Numbered from the stretch's first letter, positions 8,733-18,566 are shown. The stretch: DNA of 64,000 nt from Anaeromonas frigoriresistens (GCF_016820655.1 NZ_WSFT01000036.1:124001-188000), one strand, 5' to 3'. Notes: generated by a model from the sequence alone, not told the origin. A program made the numbers and translations.

Positions 8733-10586
8733 ATGAGCTTTTTACCTATATCAAAAAAAGACATGAAAAATAGACAATGGGATCAACTAGATTTTATTAT
8801 TATTTCTGGAGATGCTTACGTGGATCACCCTTCTTTTGGGGCAGCAATAATAGCTAGGGTATTAGAAAGAAGAGGGTATAAAGTAGGTATAATACCTCAA
8901 CCTGATTGGAGAGAAGTGGAGGATTTTAAGAGATTAGGAAAGCCTAGATTAGCTTTTCTTATAACTGGTGGTAATATTGACTCCATGGTAAATCACTATA
9001 CTGTTGCCAAAAGAAGAAGAAAAGAAGACCTTTATTCTCCTGGTGGAGAAAGTGGGTTTCGTCCAGATAGAGCTACTATTGTATATAGTCATAAAGTAAA
9101 AGAAGCTTATAAAGATGTACCTATAATACTAGGAGGTATCGAAGCTAGTTTAAGAAGATTAGCCCATTATGATTATTGGGATGATAATGTAAGAAGATCA
9201 ATACTATTAGACTCTAGAGCAGATTTATTAGTTTATGGAATGGGAGAAAAGCAGATAGTAGAGATAGCAGAAGCTCTAGAAAGTGGAATACCAATAGAAG
9301 AAGTAACTTATATAAAAGGGACTGTTTATAAAACAAAAGATAGAGATAGAGCCTATAAGCCCATAATTTTACCATCCTATGAAGAAATAATAAAAAACAA
9401 GGTAAAATATGCAGAGAGCTTTATGATTCAATATAGAAATATGGATTCAATACAAGGGAAACCTTTGGTAGAACCATATGAAGATAATTATTATATTGTA
9501 CAAAATCCTTCTCAAGAGCCTATAAAGGGAATAGATTTAGACGATATATATAACCTTCCTTACATGAGGGACTATCATCCTATTTATAAGGATAAAGGTG
9601 GTATACCAGCAATAAAGGAAGTGAAATTTAGTATTATTAGTAACAGAGGTTGCTTTGGTAATTGTAATTTCTGTGCTCTAGGCTTTCACCAAGGCAGGGT
9701 TGTCCAGTCAAGAAGTCATGAGTCTATATTAGAAGAAGCAGAGAAAATAGTAGAAGATAAAGATTTTAAAGGATATATTCATGATGTAGGAGGACCTACG
9801 GCTAATTTTAGAAAAAGGGCCTGTAAAAAGCAGGAAAAGTATGGAGTCTGTACAAATAAACAGTGTCTTTTTCCAAATCCTTGTGATCAGTTAGAAATAG
9901 ATCATAGAGACTATCTTAATCTTTTAAAAAGTTTAAGAAAAATGCCTAAAGTAAAGAAGGTATTTATCCGGTCTGGGTTAAGATATGATTATTTAATACA
10001 TGATAAGGATGATACTTTCTTTAAAGAATTATGTGAACATCATATCAGTGGTCAACTTAAGGTAGCTCCAGAGCATATATCCCCAGAAGTGTTAGAAAAA
10101 ATGGGAAAACCTAAAAAGGAAGTATATGAGAAATTTATAAATAAATATGAAAAGGTAAATAAGAACTTAGATATGAATCAATTTGTAGTTCCATACCTAA
10201 TGTCTAGTCATCCAGGGTCTACATTGAAAGAAGCTATTGAATTAGCAGAGTATTTAAGAGATATTGGACACAGGCCAGAACAGGTACAAGATTTTTATCC
10301 TACTCCTGGAACCTTATCTACTTGTATGTATTATACAGAATTAGACCCAAGAACTATGGAAAAAGTATATGTACCTAAGTCTCCTCATGAAAAAGCAATG
10401 CAAAGAGCTTTGATTCAGTATACCTTACCTAGGAATTATAATATCGTCCATGAGGCATTATTAAAGGCGGGTAGAGAAGACTTGATAGGATATGATAAAA
10501 GATCCTTAATAAGACCAAAGAATAATAATAAACAAAAAAATAATAAGAAAAATATCAAAGGAAAGAAAACTGGAAGACGTAGATAA
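8733..10586 (+). CDS. ygiQ: YgiQ-family radical SAM protein
   Basis: 617-residue radical SAM protein. It starts [11 protein letters not shown] and continues [17 protein letters not shown], the conserved YgiQ N-terminal (UPF0313) domain. The cluster motif is in [20 protein letters not shown] (CX3CX2C). A further Cys set lies in [16 protein letters not shown], followed by FPNPC. The C-terminus is a Lys/Asn/Arg-rich disordered tail. The family is widespread and of unknown reaction. Likely monocistronic; a short VKOR-like gene follows 60 bases later without an intervening terminator, so co-transcription is possible. Confidence 0.92.
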   Translation: MSFLPISKKDMKNRQWDQLDFIIISGDAYVDHPSFGAAIIARVLERRGYKVGIIPQPDWREVEDFKRLGKPRLAFLITGGNIDSMVNHYTVAKRRRKEDLYSPGGESGFRPDRATIVYSHKVKEAYKDVPIILGGIEASLRRLAHYDYWDDNVRRSILLDSRADLLVYGMGEKQIVEIAEALESGIPIEEVTYIKGTVYKTKDRDRAYKPIILPSYEEIIKNKVKYAESFMIQYRNMDSIQGKPLVEPYEDNYYIVQNPSQEPIKGIDLDDIYNLPYMRDYHPIYKDKGGIPAIKEVKFSIISNRGCFGNCNFCALGFHQGRVVQSRSHESILEEAEKIVEDKDFKGYIHDVGGPTANFRKRACKKQEKYGVCTNKQCLFPNPCDQLEIDHRDYLNLLKSLRKMPKVKKVFIRSGLRYDYLIHDKDDTFFKELCEHHISGQLKVAPEHISPEVLEKMGKPKKEVYEKFINKYEKVNKNLDMNQFVVPYLMSSHPGSTLKEAIELAEYLRDIGHRPEQVQDFYPTPGTLSTCMYYTELDPRTMEKVYVPKSPHEKAMQRALIQYTLPRNYNIVHEALLKAGREDLIGYDKRSLIRPKNNNKQKNNKKNIKGKKTGRRR

Positions 10587-10660
10587 CGGATAGGTTTCAA
10601 AAAGAGTATTCTATATTATACATTAAAATTTTAAGGAAATTTATATTGGAGCGAAAAATT

Positions 10661-11035
10661 ATGAGAAAAAGATATATAAATATAATAAGAATTTTAACAT
10701 TAATAGGATTAGTAATATCAATTTATTTAGTATATACAGAGCTTTCCAATCCTGGGTTTTGTCCTCCGTTTTTGGGAATACCAGCCTGTAATATTGTTTT
10801 ATTTGGTTTTTCATTAGTTATGTTATCTACATTTATTTCCCATGATAAAGTAGATAAACTATTATTTTTTGTTGGATCTATACCGGGACTTTTGCTAGCT
10901 ATATGGTTTTCATATAATGAGATAGTAGGTTTAAAGGAATGTCCAAGAATTTTTAATATCCCTTTATGTTATGGATCTCTAGTAATATTTGGAGTGATTA
11001 TAATTTTAGGATTGAGAGTAAATAAAAATAAATAA
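10661..11035 (+). CDS. Four-helix membrane protein with duplicated Cys-pair motif (VKOR-like?)
   Basis: 124 residues, about four transmembrane helices. Two similar extracytoplasmic loops each carry a Cys pair: CPPFLGIPAC and CPRIFNIPLC, both followed by a hydrophobic helix. The helix-Cys-loop-helix repeat suggests internal duplication. A four-helix bundle with redox-placed cysteines recalls vitamin-K-epoxide-reductase/DsbB-type disulfide enzymes, but the canonical CxxC is absent, so this is only a resemblance. ATG 10661 chosen because GGAG is nine bases upstream. Confidence 0.7.
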   Translation: MRKRYINIIRILTLIGLVISIYLVYTELSNPGFCPPFLGIPACNIVLFGFSLVMLSTFISHDKVDKLLFFVGSIPGLLLAIWFSYNEIVGLKECPRIFNIPLCYGSLVIFGVIIILGLRVNKNK

Positions 11036-11043
11036 AATTAACT

Positions 11044-11078
11044 AAAACCCCTTTAATTAACGTTAATTAAAGGGGTTT
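11044..11078 (+). terminator. Terminator after VKOR-like gene
   Basis: AAAACCCCTTTAATTAAC paired with GTTAATTAAAGGGGTTTT. Confidence 0.88.
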
Positions 11079-11135
11079 TATTATTGATATACTTTAAGAA
11101 TGTTAAGAAAATTTAAAATTAATACAAAAAAACTA

Positions 11136-11165
11136 TTGAAAAGTGGTATTAAACCATAGTATAAT
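11136..11165 (+). promoter_or_regulatory. Sigma-A promoter of the MetP/MetS-type transporter operon
   Basis: TTGAAA, 18-base spacer, TATAAT. The 312-base gap 11036-11347 holds the preceding terminator, this promoter and a leader of about 180 bases. I see no recognisable riboswitch in the leader and no open frame longer than a few codons. Confidence 0.6.
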
Positions 11166-11347
11166 AAGTTGAAATTGTCAGATTATATTTAATATTCTAA
11201 AAACTGTGTTATTTATTTCACAAGACAATGAAAGGAGGAAATGGAAAGGTAATATTTTTTATTAAGAAAAGGTTTACATTGGAATTATAATTTTATAAGA
11301 CATAACTATGGAATAATGTAAATTTAATTAGAAGGAGCTGATGGGTA

Positions 11348-12868
11348 GTGGAAAACAATGACAGAGGCCAATGGGGGTCGAAGATAGGTTTTATTCTAGC
11401 CGTTGTTGGTTCAGCGGTAGGATTAGGTAATATTTGGAGATATCCTTATCTATTATATTCAAATGGTGGAGGAGCATTCTTAGTACCATACTTTATAGCA
11501 TTATTGACAGCGGGTATACCTCTAGTATTATTAGAGTATGGTTTTGGACATAAATATAGAGGATCATCACCATTATCCTTTGCAAGAGGAAATAGAAAAT
11601 TCGAATGGCTTGGATGGTGGCCAAGTATTACATCATTTATCATTATCACATATTATACTCAAATATTAAGTTGGGCAATAAATTATTTATATTTCTCTTT
11701 TGGACAAACTTGGGGATCAGATACAAATGCATTCTTCTTTAATGATTTCTTGCAAATTAGTAGTAGTCCCTTTGACTTTGGTGGAATGAGATGGCCGATA
11801 TTCTTAGGAATTACTGTTATATGGGCGATAAATTGGTTTGTATCCTATAAAGGAGTTTCTGGTGGTATTGAGAAATTAAATAAAGTTTTAATACCAACAT
11901 TATTTGTAATTATGGTTATAATAGTTATCAGAGGTGTAACATTACCTGGAGCATCAGTAGGTTTAAACAAATTATTTACACCTGATTGGTCTAAAGTAAA
12001 GGATCCAAATGTTTGGATGGATGCTTATGGTCAAGTATTTTTCTCATTAAGTTTAGCTATGGGTATATTAGTTACCTATTCTAGTTATCTTCCAAAGAAA
12101 ACTGATATAAACAATAGTGCATTCATTACTGCTTTTGCAAATAGTGGATTCGAGTTTTTAGCAGCAATTGGAGTATTTGGTATATTAGGATTTATGGCAA
12201 CAAGTCAAAATATTCCTATTGAAGAAGTAGCTAGTCAAGGTATTGGTCTTGCCTTTGTTGTATTCCCTAAAGTTTTCTCATTAATGGGGTCTTTAGGAGT
12301 GGTGTTTGGAATACTATTCTTCCTTTCATTAGTATTTGCAGGATTAACATCAAGTATATCCTTATTAGAAGCATTTACAAGTGCTGTTATAGATAAGTCT
12401 GGTGCTAAAAGAGGAAAAGTAGTTACTATAGTATGTATAGTAGGATATGCAATAAGTGTTCTTTATGCTACGGGAGCAGGATTATACTTCTTAGATATAA
12501 TAGATGCATTTATCAATTCCTTCAGTATTGTAACAGTAGGATTGTTAGAAGCAGTAGTTATTGGATGGATTATTGGTGGAGACAAAATCAGATCTCATAC
12601 TAACTCTATTTCAATATATAGAGTAGGAAAATGGTGGGAGATTATGATTAAGTTTGTGACTCCAGCTATCTTAACTATAATATTAATTACTAAGATAGTT
12701 AATGAAATCAAAACTCCTTATGGTGGAGGAGATTATTCTACTGGTGCTTTAATGCTATTAGGTTGGGGTGTAGTAGGTGCAATAATAGTATTATCTTTCG
12801 TAGTTAAATCCACAAAGTGGAAAAAGGGAATATTAGAAGAGAACATAGAAAATGAGGAGGTGAAGTAG
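11348..12868 (+). CDS. NSS-family sodium-dependent transporter, MetP-type large subunit
   Basis: 506 residues, about 12 transmembrane helices. TM1 signature GSAVGLGNIWRYPYLLYSNGGGAF. GTG start with AAGGAG upstream. It is longer than the other NSS gene in the window, and its stop codon abuts the start of a 36-residue membrane peptide of the MetS type. In Corynebacterium the MetP/MetS pair imports methionine and alanine; the substrate here is inferred to be a small neutral amino acid but is not shown by the sequence. Confidence 0.92.
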   Translation: MENNDRGQWGSKIGFILAVVGSAVGLGNIWRYPYLLYSNGGGAFLVPYFIALLTAGIPLVLLEYGFGHKYRGSSPLSFARGNRKFEWLGWWPSITSFIIITYYTQILSWAINYLYFSFGQTWGSDTNAFFFNDFLQISSSPFDFGGMRWPIFLGITVIWAINWFVSYKGVSGGIEKLNKVLIPTLFVIMVIIVIRGVTLPGASVGLNKLFTPDWSKVKDPNVWMDAYGQVFFSLSLAMGILVTYSSYLPKKTDINNSAFITAFANSGFEFLAAIGVFGILGFMATSQNIPIEEVASQGIGLAFVVFPKVFSLMGSLGVVFGILFFLSLVFAGLTSSISLLEAFTSAVIDKSGAKRGKVVTIVCIVGYAISVLYATGAGLYFLDIIDAFINSFSIVTVGLLEAVVIGWIIGGDKIRSHTNSISIYRVGKWWEIMIKFVTPAILTIILITKIVNEIKTPYGGGDYSTGALMLLGWGVVGAIIVLSFVVKSTKWKKGILEENIENEEVK

Positions 12869-12979
12869 ATGACTGGTACATCTATAGCATTCTTCTTATT
12901 TGGAGCAATATTTCTATGGGGTGGCTTAGCTGTCACTTTAACTATAGCTATAAAAGACGATAAAGAAACTATGATATAA
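12869..12979 (+). CDS. metS: MetS-family small subunit of NSS transporter
   Basis: 36-residue single-helix peptide: MTGTSIAFFLFGAIFL, then WGGLAVTLTIAIK and a charged tail. Its ATG follows the TAG of the large-subunit gene with no gap, and GAGGAGG lies within the end of that gene, so translation is coupled. This is the known layout of MetS-type accessory peptides downstream of NSS transporters, required for activity in the characterised case. It is followed directly by a terminator. Confidence 0.82.
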   Translation: MTGTSIAFFLFGAIFLWGGLAVTLTIAIKDDKETMI

Positions 12980-12984
12980 AAAAT

Positions 12985-13026
12985 AAAAAATCATCATTCT
13001 ATCCTAGGATAGAATGATGATTTTTT
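12985..13026. terminator. Bidirectional terminator between metS and yhdH
   Basis: Long perfect palindrome centred on CCTAGG with A/T flanks, between convergent genes. Confidence 0.9.
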
Positions 13027-13068
13027 ATTGTATTCCAATGGCTAGTGTGTTAATGATATTAACATATC

Positions 13069-14073
13069 TTATTTATCTAGATTAACTATTGTTCTTCCCT
13101 TTAGCTTACCTTCTAGTATTTGATCAATGGAATCACTTAATTCTTCTAAGGATACTTCGTTTACATTTTCATGTAAAGTATCAGTCTTCCAGTCATTAGC
13201 TAATAAGTCCCAGATTTTTAATCTTAAGTCTCTTGGACACTGTACGGAGTCTATGCCATATAATGTAACTCCCCTTAATATGAAGGGATATACAGAGGCA
13301 TCAAATTCATGACCTGCCACGTTACCACAAGTAGTAACACAACCACCATAATTTGTTGTTTTGATAGCAGTTGAAAGGTTATTACCACCAACAGTATCAA
13401 CAACTCCAGCCCACTTTGATTTTAGCATTGGTTTACCAGAGTCATCATCCACTTCTTTTCTATCAATTATATCCTTTGCTCCAATGCTTATAAGCATATC
13501 TTTTTCACTTGCCTTACCTGTGGCTCCGATTACATCATATCCTAACTTGCCTAAGAAAGATACTGCAGTACTACCAACCCCACCTGTAGCTCCAGTAACT
13601 AATATTTCTCCATCTTCAGGCATTACATGACCCATTTGAGTAAGTTTATACACGGATAAAGCAGCGGTAAATCCTGCTGTACCAAATATCATACTTTCTT
13701 TTAGGCTAAGATTTTTAGGTAATTTAACTACCCATTCTGCTGGAACCCTTATATATTGTCCATAACCTCCAGAGGTATTCATACCCAAATCATAACCTGT
13801 AACTAAAACTTCATCACCTTTTTTGAAATTCTCATCTGAACTTTCTATTACTATACCGGAAGCATCGATACCAGGAGTATGAGGATAGTTTCTAGTTACG
13901 CCTTTATTTCCTATAGAGGATAAAGCATCCTTATAATTTAGAGAAGAATACTTAACATTGATTACTACATCTCCCTCAGGAAGGTCATCTATATTTTTAG
14001 TAACTATTTGGCGGGAGAAATTTTTATCTCCCTCTTCTTTTATTAATAATGCTTTAAATTCTAAATTGTCCAT
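13069..14073 (-). CDS. yhdH: YhdH/YhfP-family quinone or acrylyl-CoA reductase
   Basis: 334-residue zinc-independent medium-chain dehydrogenase/reductase. SSLNYKDALSSIGNKG and PHTPGIDASG match the YhdH/AcuI branch, and the NADPH loop is VTGATGGVGSTAVSFLGKLGY. Family members reduce acrylyl-CoA or quinone-like enones. GGAGA is upstream of the ATG at 14073. It is divergent from a MarR regulator; the intergenic palindrome at 14140-14159 could control both directions. Substrate unproven. Confidence 0.88.
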   Translation of the reverse strand: MDNLEFKALLIKEEGDKNFSRQIVTKNIDDLPEGDVVINVKYSSLNYKDALSSIGNKGVTRNYPHTPGIDASGIVIESSDENFKKGDEVLVTGYDLGMNTSGGYGQYIRVPAEWVVKLPKNLSLKESMIFGTAGFTAALSVYKLTQMGHVMPEDGEILVTGATGGVGSTAVSFLGKLGYDVIGATGKASEKDMLISIGAKDIIDRKEVDDDSGKPMLKSKWAGVVDTVGGNNLSTAIKTTNYGGCVTTCGNVAGHEFDASVYPFILRGVTLYGIDSVQCPRDLRLKIWDLLANDWKTDTLHENVNEVSLEELSDSIDQILEGKLKGRTIVNLDK

Positions 14074-14139
14074 TTATATATCTCCTTTCTATTCTAATAG
14101 TATATTTATACCCTTGTATAATATAATTATAAACTTAAA

Positions 14140-14159
14140 ATAGTTTGATGTCAAACTAT
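14140..14159. promoter_or_regulatory. MarR-type operator palindrome
   Basis: ATAGTTTGA-TG-TCAAACTAT, a perfect 9-2-9 inverted repeat in the divergent yhdH/marR gap, immediately upstream of the marR -35 box. Its core resembles FabT-type sites (TTTGA/TCAAA). Target of the adjacent MarR protein is inferred. Confidence 0.6.
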
Positions 14160-14168
14160 ACTTATTTA

Positions 14169-14198
14169 TTGACACTTAAAGAATTGGATGATTATAAT
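14169..14198 (+). promoter_or_regulatory. Promoter of marR-MBL operon
   Basis: TTGACA, 18-base spacer, TATAAT, about 40 bases before the marR start. Confidence 0.7.
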
Positions 14199-14237
14199 AT
14201 AATTAATCTATTCAGAATATACGTAAGGGGTTTAAAT

Positions 14238-14690
14238 ATGAAGGAAAAATATATTGTTTATTTCATAAGTAAAACTAAAAAGAGAATGACTCAATTTATA
14301 GAGGATAAACTGAGAGAAAAAGGTATAAAGGATTTAGTGCCTTCCCATGGAAATATCTTAACTGTTTTATATGAGAATAATGGTAGACTAACTATGAAAG
14401 AGATATCAAGATTAATTGGGAAGGATAAATCTACAGTTACGGCTTTAGTAAACAAACTCTTAAACTTAGAATATATAGAAAAAGAAAAGTCCTTAAAAGA
14501 TAAAAGAGTAACTTATATAACTCTAACAGAAAAAGGAAAAAATATTGAAGAAGTGTTTAAAAGTATTTCCGGAGAAATATATCAAACAGCTTACAAAGGA
14601 TTTTCTGAAGAAGAAAAAGAAATATTTTTACAATTATTGAAAAAGATAAATGATAATTTTAAGAATGCGAAAGAGGAGGAATATTATTAA
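14238..14690 (+). CDS. MarR-family transcriptional regulator
   Basis: 150 residues with a winged helix-turn-helix: LTMKEISRLIGKDKSTVTALVNKLLNLEYIEKEKSLKDKRVTYI is the canonical recognition helix, wing and DKR motif, here broken as separate segments of one domain. ATG 14238 follows AAGGGG; the longer reading from 14145 overlaps the promoter. It probably binds the palindrome at 14140-14159 and autoregulates. The next gene starts directly after its stop, so regulator and hydrolase form an operon. Confidence 0.88.
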   Translation: MKEKYIVYFISKTKKRMTQFIEDKLREKGIKDLVPSHGNILTVLYENNGRLTMKEISRLIGKDKSTVTALVNKLLNLEYIEKEKSLKDKRVTYITLTEKGKNIEEVFKSISGEIYQTAYKGFSEEEKEIFLQLLKKINDNFKNAKEEEYY

Positions 14691-15662
14691 ATGCTAAGAG
14701 AAGTTTATAAAAATATATATCAAAAAGAAATACCCCTTCCTAATAATCCACTGAAAATATTACATAGTTATATAATAGTTTCTGATAAGAGGAATTTAAT
14801 AATAGATACGGGATTTAATAGAGAAGAATGTAGACAAGCCCTTATGTCAGCACTAGATGAACTCAATATAGACTTAAATAAAACTGATTTGTTTATCACT
14901 CACCTTCATTCGGATCATTCTGGATTGGCAGCAGAATTGAATAGAGAAGGGATAAAAGTTTATACAGGAGAGATAGATGGTAAAATCATTAATAATATGA
15001 CCGATGAAAATTACTGGGAGAAGTTTAATGAATATAATAAATTATTTGATTTAGAGAAGTATGATATGTCTTACAAGACTCACCCTGGATATAGATATGC
15101 TCCTAAACATCCTGTGAAGTATGAACCTTTAAAGGAAGGGGATAGACTGACTGTAGGAGAATATTCCTTTGAAATCATTGATATTCCTGGGCATACCCCT
15201 GGACATATAGGATTATATGATAAAGATCATAAAATTTTTTTTGGAGGAGACCATGTACTTAACAGAATAACCCCGAATATTTCTTTTTGGGGCTTTGAAT
15301 ATAATATATTAGATACTTATCTTAAAAGTCTTAAAAAGGTGAAAGAGATGGATATTGACTATATATTTAGTTCTCATAGAAGAATAGTAGAAGCCCATAG
15401 AGAGAGAATAAATGAACTATATAATCATCATGAAGATAGATTGAGAGAAGTAACTGATATAATAAATAAAGATGAAAAAACAGTGAGTGAGGTTGCATCA
15501 GAAATGCATTGGGATTTTAAAGCGGATACATGGGATGATTTTCCTAATCCCCAGAAATGGTTTGCCACAGCAGAAGCTATGAGTCATCTTGAACATTTAG
15601 TATTTATAAATAAAGCGAAAAAAAGAGAAGAAAAAGGAAAATTATACTATATAGCTATTTAG
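14691..15662 (+). CDS. Metallo-beta-lactamase-fold hydrolase
   Basis: 323 residues. The metal motif is FITHLHSDHSG (HxHxDH), with further ligands in DIPGHTPGHIG and GGDHVL and a late SSHR motif. A helical C-terminal region follows. This is the glyoxalase-II-like/YflN-type branch acting on thioesters or lactones. Translation is coupled to marR: stop TAA and start ATG abut, with GAGGAGG upstream. The MarR/YhdH/hydrolase neighbourhood suggests detoxification or fatty-acid-type substrates, which is inference. Confidence 0.88.
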   Translation: MLREVYKNIYQKEIPLPNNPLKILHSYIIVSDKRNLIIDTGFNREECRQALMSALDELNIDLNKTDLFITHLHSDHSGLAAELNREGIKVYTGEIDGKIINNMTDENYWEKFNEYNKLFDLEKYDMSYKTHPGYRYAPKHPVKYEPLKEGDRLTVGEYSFEIIDIPGHTPGHIGLYDKDHKIFFGGDHVLNRITPNISFWGFEYNILDTYLKSLKKVKEMDIDYIFSSHRRIVEAHRERINELYNHHEDRLREVTDIINKDEKTVSEVASEMHWDFKADTWDDFPNPQKWFATAEAMSHLEHLVFINKAKKREEKGKLYYIAI

Positions 15663-15666
15663 CTAT

Positions 15667-15706
15667 AAAAACTATCATATCTATAAAGGCATGATAGTTT
15701 TTATTT
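15667..15706 (+). terminator. Terminator after MBL hydrolase
   Basis: AAAAACTATCAT paired with ATGATAGTTTTT, then ATTTTT. Confidence 0.8.
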
Positions 15707-15781
15707 TTATTATAAAGGGTATTTAATCTATGGTGGAGAATATATTGTATATTGCCTCATTATATCATTAGGGAGGGTTGT

Positions 15782-16819
15782 ATGAAGAAGAAAGGGATTG
15801 CTCTATTTTTAGTTGCATTATTTATAAATAGTATATCTGTAGCTAATATGGCTCAACCTATTCAAGATCCTACTAGTAATGCCATTATATTTAATGATAA
15901 TTCTCAAATTAGTTTAATTGAAGAAACAGTAACCTATGATGTAAAGGATATTAAATTAAATAACGGACATGTTCATGTAGAATATATACTTAAAAATCTT
16001 GAATACATAGAAAAAGATTTTGATGTGATCTTTATAGCCTCATCATTGGAAAGTTCCGAAGTAGAATTGAAGCAAAATGGCGAAAGAATCCAACCTATAG
16101 AAATAAATGAGGATGGACAATTACCACAAAACTGGAATCCTAAACCAAAAGAAAATATAATAGAACCTATAAGTAAAAAGAAACTAAAAAACATTTATTC
16201 AGGAGTTACACAAAAAAGAGATATAACTAGAATAAGGTTTCCCATATCTTTTAAAGAGAATGAAGAAATTAAAGTGGAAGTTTCTTATATTAGTGTAGGA
16301 GGATTTTATAGGAGAGGTGTTATTAACACCATATATTCTCAGCAGTATTATTTAACACCAGCTAAATTTTGGAATGGAGACACAAAGGTCAATTTAGTAG
16401 TAAATCTCCCTGAAAAAAGTGATATGTCATTAAATTCAAATATACCTATGGATAGAGAAAAGAACTCATATACTACTACTTTAGAAGAAATACCTGAATA
16501 TGAATGGATATTTTCCTATGTAAGTAAAGATAATTTATTATTTGATACAAATTATCGAAAAATTCACAATAGATACGTATTAGGGATTACCTTAGTAGTA
16601 ATTTTATTAGGTGTAATTTTACATAAGTTAATAAATAAATATGTAGGCTTTATAATATATTTATTAAGTGTATTATTTTTAGGGAAGTTTATACATTTAT
16701 CCTACGGAGCAACATTTTCTACTATGTTAATAGGATTTTTAATTATACCTATAAGTGGAATTATTATATTAATATATGTAATATTCGAATATTATGAGAG
16801 AAAAAATAAGGAGGAGTAA
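15782..16819 (+). CDS. Exported protein with C-terminal membrane helices, function unknown
   Basis: 345 residues. An N-terminal signal (KKKGIALFLVALFINSISVANMA) leads an extracytoplasmic beta-rich domain of about 240 residues, followed by three transmembrane helices from about residue 262 and a basic tail YERKNKEE. No enzymatic motif is evident. ATG 15782 follows GGGAGGG. The last codons run into the ribosome site of the peptidase gene, one base before its ATG, so the two are co-translated. A membrane-anchored surface or sensor protein is possible, but no family is recognised. Confidence 0.7.
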   Translation: MKKKGIALFLVALFINSISVANMAQPIQDPTSNAIIFNDNSQISLIEETVTYDVKDIKLNNGHVHVEYILKNLEYIEKDFDVIFIASSLESSEVELKQNGERIQPIEINEDGQLPQNWNPKPKENIIEPISKKKLKNIYSGVTQKRDITRIRFPISFKENEEIKVEVSYISVGGFYRRGVINTIYSQQYYLTPAKFWNGDTKVNLVVNLPEKSDMSLNSNIPMDREKNSYTTTLEEIPEYEWIFSYVSKDNLLFDTNYRKIHNRYVLGITLVVILLGVILHKLINKYVGFIIYLLSVLFLGKFIHLSYGATFSTMLIGFLIIPISGIIILIYVIFEYYERKNKEE

Positions 16820-16820
16820 T

Positions 16821-18518
16821 ATGTTAAAATTTAGTGATTACAAATATGAAAGACCCAATATGGAAAGTTTAGAAAAAGGCTTTAATGAATTAATCGAGAA
16901 GTTCAATAGTGCAGATTGTAGTGAGACTCAAAATAGCATTATGAAGGAAATTAATAATTTAAGAAATACATTTGAGACAATGGAGAATTTAGTCCTTATT
17001 AGGCATACTATTGATACTAATGATGAGTTTTATGATAAAGAGAAGGACTTTATGGATGATGCTACACCTACATATCAAGGACTAGTAAGTAAGTTCTATA
17101 AGGCCCTTACTGAGTCTAAGTTTAGAGGGGAATTAGAGAAAAAGTGGGGAAAACAAATATTTAGTATAGCTGATTTACAATTAAAGACCTTTGCACCAGA
17201 AATAATTGAAGACTTAAAGAAAGAAAACAAATTATCTAGTCAGTATACTAAACTTAGAGCATCAGCTAAGATAGAATTTGAAGGGGAAGAAAGAAATCTA
17301 TCTCAAATGGGACCTTTTATGCAATCTAAAGATAGAGAAACTAGAAAAAAGGCTCAAGAAGCTTTCAATAAATTCTTTGAAGAAAATGAAGAAAAGTTTG
17401 ACCAAATTTATGATGAAATGGTGAAAGTTCGTCATAAAATAGCTAAAAAATTAAGATATGAGAATTTTATTCAATTAGGTTATGATAGACTTACTCGAAG
17501 TGATTATAATGCTGAAATGGTAGCCAATTATAGAAAACAAGTATTAGAAGACATCGTTCCTATTGCTAACAAATTAAAAGAAAGACAATTAAATAGATTA
17601 GGATTGGATGATCTTAAATACTATGACGAATCTTTAGAATTCCTTACAGGAAATGCTACTCCAAAGGGTGATCATGATTGGATGATAGAAAATGGCAAAA
17701 AAATGTATAAGGAATTATCTCCAGAAACTGATGAATTCTTTAATTATATGGTGCAGAAAGAATTATTAGATTTAATGGCTAAAAAGGGTAAAGCTGGAGG
17801 AGGTTATTGTACATTCATAGCTGATTACAAATCACCATTTATATTCTCCAATTTTAATGGTACTTCTGATGATGTGGATGTGCTTACTCATGAAGCTGGT
17901 CATGCCTTTCAAGTATATTCAAGTAGAAATTATGAGTTACCAGAGTATGTATGGCCTACATTAGAGGCTTGTGAAATACACTCAATGAGTATGGAGTTTT
18001 TTGCATGGCCATGGATGGAGTCTTTCTTTAAAGAAGATGTAGAGAAATACAAATTTTCTCATCTAAGTGGAGCTTTATTGTTTATACCATATGGTGTAAC
18101 AGTTGATGAATTCCAACATTTTGTTTATGAAAATCCAACAGCAACACCGGAAGAAAGAAAATTAAAGTGGAGAGAAATTGAAAAGAAGTACCTTCCTAAT
18201 AGAGACTATGAAGATAATGATTTCTTAGAAAGGGGAGGATACTGGTTTAGACAAGGACACATCTTTGGAAATCCTTTTTATTATATTGACTATACATTAG
18301 CTCAGGTATGTGCTTTCCAATACTGGGTTAAATCAAGAGAGAATAAAGAAGAAGCATGGAGTAGTTATTTAAAATTATGTCAAGCAGGAGGAAGTAGATC
18401 ATTCTTGGAATTAGTTGAGTTAGCTGAACTTGATAACCCCTTTGAGGATGGAAGTATAGCTAAGATTACTGGGCCAATTGAAGAGTGGCTAAATACTGTA
18501 GAGGATAATAAACTATAA
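16821..18518 (+). CDS. M3-family oligoendopeptidase (PepF-like)
   Basis: 565-residue cytosolic zinc metallopeptidase that trims oligopeptides. The zinc site is LTHEAGHAFQVY (HEXXH), with the third ligand Glu in EACEIHSMSMEFF about 25 residues later, as in M3 enzymes. Start ATG 16821 follows AAGGAGGAG; the earlier in-frame start lies inside the preceding gene. Full length for the family. Confidence 0.93.
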   Translation: MLKFSDYKYERPNMESLEKGFNELIEKFNSADCSETQNSIMKEINNLRNTFETMENLVLIRHTIDTNDEFYDKEKDFMDDATPTYQGLVSKFYKALTESKFRGELEKKWGKQIFSIADLQLKTFAPEIIEDLKKENKLSSQYTKLRASAKIEFEGEERNLSQMGPFMQSKDRETRKKAQEAFNKFFEENEEKFDQIYDEMVKVRHKIAKKLRYENFIQLGYDRLTRSDYNAEMVANYRKQVLEDIVPIANKLKERQLNRLGLDDLKYYDESLEFLTGNATPKGDHDWMIENGKKMYKELSPETDEFFNYMVQKELLDLMAKKGKAGGGYCTFIADYKSPFIFSNFNGTSDDVDVLTHEAGHAFQVYSSRNYELPEYVWPTLEACEIHSMSMEFFAWPWMESFFKEDVEKYKFSHLSGALLFIPYGVTVDEFQHFVYENPTATPEERKLKWREIEKKYLPNRDYEDNDFLERGGYWFRQGHIFGNPFYYIDYTLAQVCAFQYWVKSRENKEEAWSSYLKLCQAGGSRSFLELVELAELDNPFEDGSIAKITGPIEEWLNTVEDNKL

Positions 18519-18527
18519 AAAAAGATT

Positions 18528-18566
18528 GCGGTCTATTGCTTAGGTGAGTAGTAGACCGCTACTTTT
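18528..18566 (+). terminator. Terminator after peptidase gene
   Basis: GCGGTCTA paired with TAGACCGC, short T run. The stem contains the same GGTCTA/TAGACC words as the TetR operator about 70 bases downstream. Confidence 0.6.

Noticed and set aside
11166-11347. Riboswitch in the long leader of the NSS/MetS operon
   Set aside because: No T-box, SAM, lysine or glycine aptamer core and no terminator hairpin could be recognised.
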